The notes beneath the pieces are model-generated. The model saw nothing but the letters and a program-made list of their open reading frames with translations, made no database searches and was not told where the DNA came from. Positions 56,123-64,000 of a stretch of DNA of 64,000 bases are shown piece after piece; the stretch's first letter is position 1, and each line of letters opens with the position of its first letter. This DNA comes from Gracilaria gracilis. Taxonomy: Eukaryota > Rhodophyta > Florideophyceae > Gracilariales > Gracilariaceae. The stretch spans positions 1,240,001 to 1,304,000 of the forward strand of contig JARGSG010000197.1 in NCBI GenBank assembly GCA_030374805.1, written 5' to 3'. Made by a program: the position numbers and the translations under genes.

Positions 56123-56318
56123 GGGAGCCCTCCCGATGGGTCCAAGCACGATAACGAACGCCCCGGTGAGGGCCAGGTTTCCTTAGCAGGCTTCGGTCCC
56201 GGTGGGTTGCGGGAGTTCTCCCAATGGGCGCAAGCACGGTGATGAATGTCCCGGTAAGGTCCAGGTCTCCTAGTAAACTGTCGTCCCGGTGGGTTGCGGG
56301 AGTCATCTCGATGGGCGC
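56123..56318. repeat. Tandem repeat, unit 87-88 bp, about 2.2 copies
   Basis: Units start with GGGAG at 56123, 56211 and 56298. They share CTCCC-ATGGG, CAAGCACG, CCCGGT-AGG, CCAGGT and GTCCCGGTGGGTTGCGGG. Each unit holds three or four CCC-N-GGG palindromes, showing how the array could grow by local duplication. Confidence 0.75.
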
Positions 56319-58982
56319 GTAAGATCTGGTAGAGTCAATAAAGAAGTTCTGCTTCTCTCCATGCCCTTGTGGGACGCGCAGTAGCGGCTAAACCATCCCC
56401 TTCGAGGGTCAGGTCACGCATGTCGGCACTGATCGTCGCGTGCGCAGCGAGCCGCACTGCGCGAACGTGGCGCAAAACGCCCTGGCCTGGTCTTCTTCCC
56501 TTGTTGGAGTGCGGTTGGGCTCCAGATGCCGAGATATCCCAATGGGGAGCATCGTGAGGCTCGTTGGATGGCTGCAGTGTGCACGCGGCGGTGCGCACGT
56601 ACGCGCGGCGCATGCCAGCAAGGCCGCGCGGTGCACAGTAGGCCATGGGGCGCAATTTGAATGTCCTCTGTAGCCAAATAAGCCAGAATGCGCCAAATTC
56701 CCAGGGGGTTACTTGAAAAGAGAATCAAAAAATCTTGCATTGAAATTACCCTCCCGTGCGGGGTCAAAGAAAGCGATTCTTTGTTTTCCCCGTATCTCCG
56801 AAACGCGGACGTTTCAGGGGCTCGCACTGCCCGTTTCGGGGGGCGCGGCACATCAAAATACTTAGGATTTTTTTACAGTGCCGAACCCCTTCCCTACGGG
56901 CAATACTGTAAACCGAATCGGCTACCCACACGCGTGGCCCACGTGGCGTTTTGCACACTTGCAGCGGCGCAGAATGGCGCGCGCGCCTGTCCATGGTGCG
57001 CGCGTGTCCCACGTGGGTGATTTCGGAGTGCAACGGCGCACGCCAGCGATGTACAGCTTCCCGTCGGGTGTGCACAGTCCTCAAGAGGTTTTGCGCTCCA
57101 CATTGCGGTGGTCAAGTCGTCCCAAGTCGCCCCAAAGGGGTCCCAATGGCTTCCAAAGTAGCGCGATCCGTTCCCGAGTCCTATGCGAGACCCAAGAGGG
57201 CTTTGAACTGGCGCTATCCCGCCGGGAAAAGTTTTGGCCGCCATGGCCGGGGGGAGACTATGCCCAAAAATTCTTGCCCAAACGGGGAAAGTGGACCAAA
57301 CCCGGCGGAGGAGGTTTGTGGAAAGTGCGCGAGCATGCGCGGCTGCGTCGCGCAAGAAGGCGAACGACGAAGTTGTAGAGAATTAGAGTAATGGCTCCCA
57401 GGAGTCCTGCAACTATGGGTCGCTGTCCCGTGGGGCGTTGACGGTCAAAAACCCATGAGGGGCAGTACCGTCAGCGGCCAGCATAACTTCGACGAGTTTC
57501 CTGCTACATACAGTATTCTTCAGTTCCCAAAGAAAGGGTTTCTATATGCACCCATATTGGTGTCAAAAGAGAAACCTCGCGAGGTACTTGTGATATCGCC
57601 AAGCCCAAGAGGGTGCATTTTCATCAAAAGACGCTCTCTGTAGGTCCCACCAAACCCAAAGGGGAACAAAAGAAGTGAGCCGGAAGATATTCCAAGAGAT
57701 AGTGGACACATCCCGAGAGGGAAACTTCTAAGAAGTGTAGGGTAGACTATGACCCGAAAGGAATCATGAAATACACAATCATTCTTCCCCTCTTAGGCGA
57801 GCGCACCGCACGAGTTACGAAGGCCCAAGCGGTATTTCGAAAAACAGAACCAGGGATATCAGGGTGCATATAAACTAATAAATATGGATATAAAACCCAG
57901 ATGAGGGGCTCGAACGAAAACGAGCCCAGATGCATAAACGAAAGCCAAAGAAACATAGAAATCCCAAAAGGGTAGAATCCGTAAGCCGTTCATCCAGAAT
58001 GGTAATGAACAATACCGTAGAGATGCCAAGAAACCCATTGGGGTCCCAAAACGCCTGTGATTCATCCCCTGAGGGGTAATTGATGACAAGATGAAAACCA
58101 TTTTGGTTCTGTAGAGAACTCGAAAACTGTTCTTCCCAAATGGTTCACTGCGGAAATATGTCATCAAAGCCCATGTGGGGTTCGCTGAAAAACTAAAATC
58201 CTACAACGTCTATGTGGGTCAACCAATATCCTGGTAACAGGTTTCCCAGGGAGGGATAAACCAAAATATCCAATGAATGGTCAGCCACGGAGTGGGAACC
58301 AATTTGGAAACCTGTGAGGTATCTAAAGCGTTCCCAATGGGTGAGGATAAATCCTCAAAAGGTTGAGGAAGTCGATGCTCAGTGTTGGCTTCCTCGCCTT
58401 TTCCCGCAAGGGTGAATTCGAGAACTTCACCTCAGAGAAGAAGGAGTTTCGTGTTCATTAACGTGAACACGACCCAAATGGGAACACAGCTTCCAGTATA
58501 AAAAAATGATCCACATAATGGGAGCCTCCTCAGTAGATATGGCCAGAGAGCCAACCTCTACTGAATACTGTATCTGTGAGAAAACCCAAAACGGGGCGAC
58601 CACGATGGTGTCAGGAATCAGTAGACAAACACCACGTTGGGAAAGAGTGTTCCAGAAAGAAACGAGAGCAACTCGTTGCCAAGCCGCATTCGTACCCAAC
58701 CTGGTAAAAAGATACAAGAAGGTAACCTCCCGTGTCAGGGTTACGTCCTCCCAAGCGAAGGGGGCGAGGAGCACGGGCGTTCTGACAGGGAGGTGTCTGA
58801 AACCCAAAAAGGGGTTTCGGGAGAAAGGGAAAGGGGATAGTGCAAAGTTAGAGAAATCAGTATCTCCCGTGGGGAAAACAACTTAGAACAAATTAGACAA
58901 CAAGAGCAAAAGATCTTGGATTTCAACGGGGTAGAATCTAAGTAGTGAATATGTCCACTTCAGAGGAGAAGTTGTTAAAACG

Positions 58983-59615
58983 CTAGGTCTCGGCATCCGC
59001 GTCCGGACTCAAAGCGCCCGACTTGGGAAGGTTAGTACCTCTTCGGTTAACCTCTCTCCTGGTCCGGTGTCGGTTTGAAGCGTTCATTTCTCCCCGTGTA
59101 CTGCGTCTTTTTATAAGGACGCGGCCGGTACTTCGGTGTCCCGACAGGGATGAACGTCCAAATTTGGTCTGTCTTAAGAAGGGTCCCACTCGGGCCGTGA
59201 ATCGACTGCAGCACCCAAAGAGATAAAGGACGTTTGCCAAATCAGCATAACCAAGGAACTTTGAAACGAGTAACTTGTCCACTATTTGGACAAGCCGAAA
59301 ACGACAATTTGCCACAGTGTGCACACTGGTGGCAATTGCGCCTTCTAGAACTCCAGAAATGGTCATCGTTGAAGTGAACCAATGGACTAAAGTGTTCATC
59401 AAGGCTTCCACATCCGCATGAACCCTTTGGAGAATTCGACGCTCGACCTCATAGGCGACCATCGACTCCACTAAGGGCTTCAGGGCTACGAGTAACCCAC
59501 CAGGGAGGTGCGGTGGCTCCCCTCCAGTAGACACAGGCGGGGCGCCGCCTAAGTGGTTGAGCGGTGCTTCCCTTTGGGGCTGCGGAGGTGTTTTTATGGA
59601 GGCCTGCTGACGCAT
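58983..59615 (-). CDS. Gag-like frame of nested element, 210 aa
   Basis: ATG at 59615 to stop at 58983. A Pro/Gly-rich start (PPQPQREAPLNHLGGAPP, HLPGGLLVALKPL) is followed by a helical region (LVESMVAYEVERRILQRVHADVEALMN is its strongest part, read in pieces) and an Arg-rich tail (RRSTRGEMNASNRHRTRREVNRR). Order and composition resemble the N-terminal gag of the outer gypsy element, without visible sequence identity. It lies 444 bp inside the right LTR, where gag of a minus-oriented element should start. No zinc knuckle, protease or polymerase follows. It may be a gag remnant used for packaging, or a chance frame. Confidence 0.4.
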   Translation of the reverse strand: MRQQASIKTPPQPQREAPLNHLGGAPPVSTGGEPPHLPGGLLVALKPLVESMVAYEVERRILQRVHADVEALMNTLVHWFTSTMTISGVLEGAIATSVHTVANCRFRLVQIVDKLLVSKFLGYADLANVLYLFGCCSRFTARVGPFLRQTKFGRSSLSGHRSTGRVLIKRRSTRGEMNASNRHRTRREVNRRGTNLPKSGALSPDADAET

Positions 59616-60058
59616 GACCTCCAGACAATTCCGGAATTCTGGGTGTAGACTGACGGAAAAGTTTCTCCGGCTTGTCCACGGGGGATAGGATCTCCTTATG
59701 GGTACTCCCAGTAATGTGGACCCATGAGTGGGTATCCGGCGCGACTTCGACCGCGCCGTGATCCCGAGGGGTCACAGCCATGTCGACATGCTCACGAGAG
59801 AATCCTGGAGGGGTGGTCATGATGGTAAGGCGAAAAGCTTTTTGTCCGGCTTGCGGCAAAGAAATCCCAATGGGCGAGTTCGAAACAACCAGTGAATAAA
59901 AAAGGCGGTAGCTGTAATCGTGCAGCGTTCCCAGGCGGGTTTGTAAGTCCCGAGAGGGTTCAAGGCGGTTCTGAAAAGCGAAACAAATCCCAAAGAGGGG
60001 TTGAAACGGAAATAAACGAAGAATGACCCACTGGGGTTATTCTAGGTCGGGAAACCGA

Positions 60059-60483
60059 TGAAGTACACTCACGCCAGTGAGTAACAACAATGCCCAAGAA
60101 ATAGGGATACTATGCGCAGCACCCAAGCGAGGACGAAGGAGCGTGCAGCGACGATAACAACTGGGCACGAGACAGGCGTGCAGCACCGGTAGCGGCGACA
60201 GAACGACCCTATGGGAAACTAGACGATGAAGAATCGGCTAGGGGGTGCTTCAGGTTTACCATGGTCAGCTCTGCCCAGCGGGAGGTGCTTAAGTGCATCT
60301 CCGGGGACAGCAGCCACGTGTCGAAAATGAATAAACAATCTACCTACAAAGGGGGTCACTGAGGACTGCCACAACACAGTGCATGGGCCCTACACGTGGA
60401 CACCCTGAGGGGCACCTTGTGCACACTAAACTACCACTATGATACTATGCATACCCAATATGGGCTGATTCTATTGCACTACA
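60059..60483 (-). repeat. Right LTR (5' LTR if minus-oriented) of nested element
   Basis: 425 bp, partner of 53380-53804 with six single-base differences; followed by the target duplication CTTGA. The 12 bp just inside it (60047-60058) form TCGG-GAAA-CCGA. Confidence 0.93.
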
Positions 60484-60488
60484 CTTGA

Positions 60489-62010
60489 CACCTCCCATCT
60501 TGGCACTACCCAAAGCTGGTTTACGATACACATTGGATACCGATGCTTCGGACGCCCAAATTGGTTGTTTTCTTATGCAGGAGCAAGAAAATGGCGACAA
60601 ACTACCTATAGGGTACTGGAGCCTTGCCCTGCACCTTGCAGAAAAGAATTAGACAACAACCGAAAAGGAGTGTTTAGCTGTGGTCTGGAGCATGTTGATG
60701 CTCCGCCCTTACCTATATGGTGAACGGTTCACGCTTCGAACCAACCATGACGCCCTGCGATGGATACTCGGTCTCGCCGACGCATCGGGCAGATTTGTCC
60801 GATGGCGGTTACGACTTTCAAAGGTCGAGTATGACGTACAGTCCCGTCCAGGTATCAAGCACAATGTGGCAGACGCGATGTCTCGCATTACCACAGATGG
60901 TTTGGACACCGAGCCGGTAGAGGATGATATCCCATGCTTTACCTCTCTACCAACCCTGATGATGATACCTTAGAAGGTTACTTGACTTTACCAGAAGAGA
61001 ATACGTGGTTTAGTGATGCCATCGCTCGAGAAATACTCGCTCTCGAGGAAACAGACGTCATGCAGATTACCCGCGAGGAATTCCTGAGAGAGCAAGCAAA
61101 GAATGTTTATTGCCGCTCTCTCATGGACCACGTAGGTATGAAAGACTCGAACTTTGACGTCGACCGAAATGGTTTCCTGGTGAGGCGAGCTCTTATTGAT
61201 GGTTCCTTTCAGAAGGTGGTGCCCAAGGTGCTGCGCCCTCGGGTGCTGTACCTGGCCCACTCCCAAAGGCTATCAGGACACCCTGGAGGTACTAGAATGT
61301 ACTACACCTTGAGGCAAGGGTACTACTGGCCCTATATGGTTAATGGTATATATACCTTTGTAGGTCAATGCGAATCTTGCGTACGTACCCGAGGAGGTCT
61401 CCGTAAGCACAGGAAATACTTGAAGTTATTCTCTGCAGCGGGTCCTCTCGAGTTCGTCGCAATAGACCTTCTAGGCCCATTACCGAAAACCACAAGGAGG
61501 TATCAGTACATCATCATAATCACCGACCGGTTCTCGAAGCTCAGGCGAGCGATACCCTTGAAGGACACGAAATCTACGACCCTCGCGTTGGCATTCTTGA
61601 ACAATTGGATCTACCCGTATGGTGCACCGCTTTATCTACTTACCGACAATGGTGCGAACTTAGCTTCGAAGTTCTTTGAAGCTGTTTGTAACCTCTTGGG
61701 TATTAAGCACTACTTTACTACTGCCTCTCATCCGCAAACGAATGGGCAAGTGCAGCGCTTTAACCGAACACTGGTATCTAGGCTGCGACATTATACGGAA
61801 GAACACCAAACTGGTTGAGACGAGCTCGTGCAGCCTTTGACGTACGCATATAACCTTCAGGTTCATCGAGAGACGCAAACTACGCCATTCCATCTGATAC
61901 TGTCAAGACACCCACCAGGTATTGTTATTGAAGGGGACCCAGTATGTCAAGAAGCCGCCGGAGCGCTCACACCGTCACAGGTCAAACGGAATACCCTTTT
62001 GAGGTTGTGA
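60489..62010 (+). pseudogene. Pol part 2 of outer gypsy element: RNase H and integrase
   Basis: Directly after the nested element the frame reads TPPILALPKAGLRYTLDTDASD, the start of RNase H. A TAG at 60650-60652 precedes TTTEKECLAVVWS and TNHDALRW. A frame change near 60935 leads to integrase: HHCC zinc region (LAHSQRLSGHPGG...GQCESCVRTRG), first Asp in FVAIDLLGPLP, second in LLTDNGANLASKFF, then HPQTNGQVQRFNRTL. There the catalytic Glu is replaced by Gln (CAG at 61753-61755). A TGA at 61816-61818 replaces an expected Trp, and integrase-like sequence (LVQPLTYAYNLQVHRETQTTPF) continues to about 62010, where similarity ends. The enzyme cannot be active. Confidence 0.85.
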
Positions 62011-64000
62011 ACATGCCTCGTCTTGTGGAGATGGGTGCTTGCGCTTTTGATGTTGCCTTTTATGTTGCCGTTGTCTCGAATACTCCCGTTGGTCGCAGTG
62101 TTTCAGAGGTCCGCCATGCTACAGTATCTTGTCCATCGATGATTTGCCTCGGACGCCAGTCAGCGTGTCTAATTCGCTCGGCGACAAATTTCTTGTCGAC
62201 GGTGCCGCACGTTCATCTCTATTCGAGAGCCGAGTTCTACTATTTCCAACCTGAAGCCACCCACCAAGCCCTTCGTTAGACCGCTGGTTTTGGCACGCTC
62301 CGTTTCCTTCCACCAGTGTCATATTCTCTGTTCTTGTCATTCCGAAGCAGTGCCACTCACCGCCGTCTATCCACACAAAGACCCGCAGGAGAGAGTCTTT
62401 CGTATGCAGAGAATATGTGTCGTACATGGTTATAATCCACATTCACGGCCATCGCACTCTCGTAGTCCATCCGCTTTCTCACTGGCTCCCACCCAGATTA
62501 TCTGCTTCTCGACATTGGGGAGCTGCCAAAACCAAGACTGAACTGGCACAAACTGCCCACAGCAGTCATGAAGCACATGAACGTCCCCACCGAGCCGCCA
62601 TTGATTCATTTTGGTCAAGCTGTTGCCGATTTTGGACTCTACCAGAGTTCAGAAACACCACTGCCCTCCTTGTCGCCACTGATCTCCGCGTCGTCAGGCG
62701 CCCAACTCCTATCCACACGCATGTACATCCCGCGCACAGCCGCACCCACTGTCGCTCGCATTCTGAGCCGTCGCAGTATGCATTGTATCTGGCCTCCACC
62801 CTTGAAGTTTTTGTCGAAGTCTGATTGTTCCCGCCAAGGAAAGTTGCCATTCGTTTGGAGAAGCAGTGCATTTCATCCGTCGTCTTTGCCCGAACTGCTA
62901 CTTCGCAGTTTGTCTGGGCTTGCTCATGCTAAGACGAGTACTTCCAATCTTCTTATGTTCATCCTTTTGGTCTGCTGCTCTCCTACAATTGAGCCCTCGA
63001 CTCTACTTCTGGCAATGTCACACCTCAAACCGAATCAAACACATTCTCCATAATCATCGATGGTTTGTTCGTGTAGTATGGGATGCAAAAGCTCACTTAT
63101 GAAGTTCTCAGTCAATATCCGGCAGCCTAGACTTAAAATCATAAACTGCAACTCCTTCTGGATATCTTCAGCACCTAATGTAACATTCCCTGTGGTCCAT
63201 TTCGAAAACCAAGATGTGGGCCAGATGTGGACGACAGGAGGCCCACATGCTACGTGTAAAATGTGTTCGAGGTGAGTCAACAATGTGGGCCAAAACATGG
63301 AGTTTAGATGTGTGCAATATATGGCCGCATTGGAGAGGTCGTAAGCTGGACAAAAAGAGCCCCAAAGTGTTCCCCAGAAAGTGACCGAATGCAGCGCAGA
63401 ATATTACCATTAATTGTGCAAAATCTACTCTAGTACAGCCAATGGACTCAACTGGTTGAGTCCATTGACTGTACGAAATAAGTCCAAAATGGACACCCAA
63501 AAGATCTTCAGAAAAAGTCCCAAACTGGTACTTAAAAAGAGCGAGGAAGGCAGACAATTTGCGTCCAAGGAAGGTATGTATACAGTCCTGGAGGTGTTCA
63601 TAAAAGATGTACAATGGAGCACACGGACGTGCGATATATGGCTTCAGTGTAGACAAGAAACCGTCAGCAGCCTCGCAAGAAATGGACCATATACAGGCAA
63701 GTAGTGTCTCGTATGAGTCGTCATTTTGGCCGACATATACGTCTTAACGGTCTTGTGAACGGGCGCAACTGGAGCAAAAACAGTACAACTTTATGACAAT
63801 TATGTCACCAAATGAAAACTGGTACATGACCATTAGGCACTTCGAAGCCCACAATATGAGATACGAGGAAAACCCAGACACAGGATTGCGTAGCGTGCCC
63901 CCATTATGTGCGCAAACCACCCCTGAACTAGCAAGATACATACTCTGGGAAATAGCATGAAACATTGTCCAAGCCGTGAAACGACATCAATGAGTTGCTA
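62011..64000. other. No gene seen
   Basis: Frames of up to ~160 codons on both strands (for example 62417-62824, 62568-63053 plus; 63168-63656 minus) lack motifs and overlap each other. The expected 3' LTR of the gypsy element is not present. Words of the type TGTGGGCC/GGCCCACA recur near 63.2-63.4 kb. Confidence 0.45.
63433..63474. repeat. 42-bp palindrome
   Basis: GTACAGCCAATGGACTCAAC and GTTGAGTCCATTGACTGTAC pair over 20 bp with one mismatch around a 2-bp centre. Possible cruciform or fold-back terminus; not part of a recognised gene. Confidence 0.9.

Larger units (their letters stand above)
53443..60036. repeat. Array of short palindromes CCC-N(3-5)-GGG
   Basis: Roughly 70 copies counted by eye across the nested element, usually 40-80 bp apart. 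Typical members are CCCATTTGGG (53916), CCCAAGAGGG (54031, 55587, 57191, 57604), CCCGTATGGG (54370), CCCGTACGGG (55437), CCCAATGGG (56220, 58333, 59866), CCCACGTGGG (57008) and CCCGAGAGGG (57712, 59949). The preceding base is usually T (often AGT or AT) and the following base T or G. The sequence between copies is not obviously conserved. Simple chance would give around one per 800 bp for these spacer lengths. Array members could fold as small RNA hairpins or bind a dimeric protein in DNA; neither is shown. Confidence 0.85.
53380..60483 (-). mobile_element. Nested non-autonomous LTR element with CCC-N-GGG array
   Basis: Two 425-bp LTRs (53380-53804 and 60059-60483) start TG and end CA. They are flanked by the target duplication CTTGA (53375-53379 and 60484-60488). 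Excision leaving one CTTGA restores the pol frame of the host gypsy element (ALL-TPPILALP). I count 6 LTR differences, about 98.6% identity, so it is young. The 6.25-kb interior has no pol domains. Its only notable frame is a gag-like one on the minus strand near the right LTR. A purine tract next to the left LTR also points to minus-strand orientation. The interior and LTRs are full of short CCC-N(3-5)-GGG palindromes. This fits a large non-autonomous derivative (LARD-like) of an unknown autonomous partner. Confidence 0.92.
48581..62010 (+). mobile_element. Decayed Ty3/gypsy retrotransposon, 3' end not found
   Basis: Plus-strand gag, zinc knuckle, protease, reverse transcriptase, RNase H and integrase occur in gypsy order from 49206 to about 62010. 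The pol gene is split by a nested LTR element (53380-60483). At least five in-frame stops and two frameshifts are present, and the integrase has lost its catalytic Glu. Homology fades near 62010 and no 3' LTR is visible in the window, so the element is probably truncated. Start and end are approximate. Confidence 0.75.

Noticed and set aside
54865-57391. Frames of 100-200 codons inside the nested LTR element
   Set aside because: They overlap in several frames, carry no gag or pol motif and simply thread between stops in GC-rich palindrome-laden sequence.
53401-60036. CRISPR array as an explanation for the regularly spaced palindromes
   Set aside because: The conserved word is only CCC...GGG with variable spacer; there is no constant 24-37 bp repeat, and the host is eukaryotic.
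62011-62280. Integrase C-terminus or 3' LTR of the outer gypsy element
   Set aside because: Integrase-like reading stops near 62010, and no stretch after it repeats the sequence upstream of gag.

Overview
This is nuclear DNA of a eukaryote, most likely a red alga of the Chondrus/florideophyte kind (inference, about 60% sure). The clues are a phosphoglucan water dikinase with a starch-binding domain at its extreme N-terminus and no transit peptide, as expected where starch lies in the cytosol. Host genes are almost intronless (one 66-bp intron recognised) and sit in a compact island. An NF-YB subunit and an RPAP3-like co-chaperone exclude prokaryotes. Broken transposons of several families surround the island.

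Layout. 1-9.6 kb: unclassified degenerate sequence, one truncated DDE transposase, the first copy of a 0.55-kb dispersed repeat and several fold-back structures. 9.6-17.3 kb: a pogo/Tigger-like transposase pseudogene split twice, by an inverted copy of the same 0.55-kb repeat and by a complete Ty3/gypsy chromodomain retroelement (387-bp LTRs, target duplication CGTGT). 18.3-22.9 kb: a Tc1/mariner pseudogene interrupted by a complete PIF/Harbinger-like element (19-bp terminal inverted repeats, TAA target duplication, intact 406-aa transposase, decayed Myb-like partner). 23.4-25.7 kb: a second DDE transposase, broken by one stop codon, convergent with an intact DUF6818-like protein.

29.9-48.6 kb is the host gene island: a polyglutamine zinc-knuckle protein, an RHBDD1-type rhomboid protease, a secreted HExxH metalloprotease, phosphoglucan water dikinase, an APH-kinase pseudogene, an RPAP3-like co-chaperone, an isocitrate-lyase/PEP-mutase family enzyme, NF-YB and two unrecognised proteins. 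No shared pathway is evident. The spacing is tight: one convergent pair has only 5 bp between stop codons.

48.6-62.0 kb is a decayed Ty3/gypsy element. A younger 7.1-kb LTR element (425-bp LTRs, target duplication CTTGA) is inserted inside its pol gene. This younger element has almost no coding capacity. Its whole length is studded with the short palindrome CCC-N(3-5)-GGG, roughly 70 copies by eye, far above chance. This is the most unusual structure in the window. 62-64 kb holds no recognisable gene, only a 42-bp palindrome.

All family assignments come from reading translated motifs; no database search was run.
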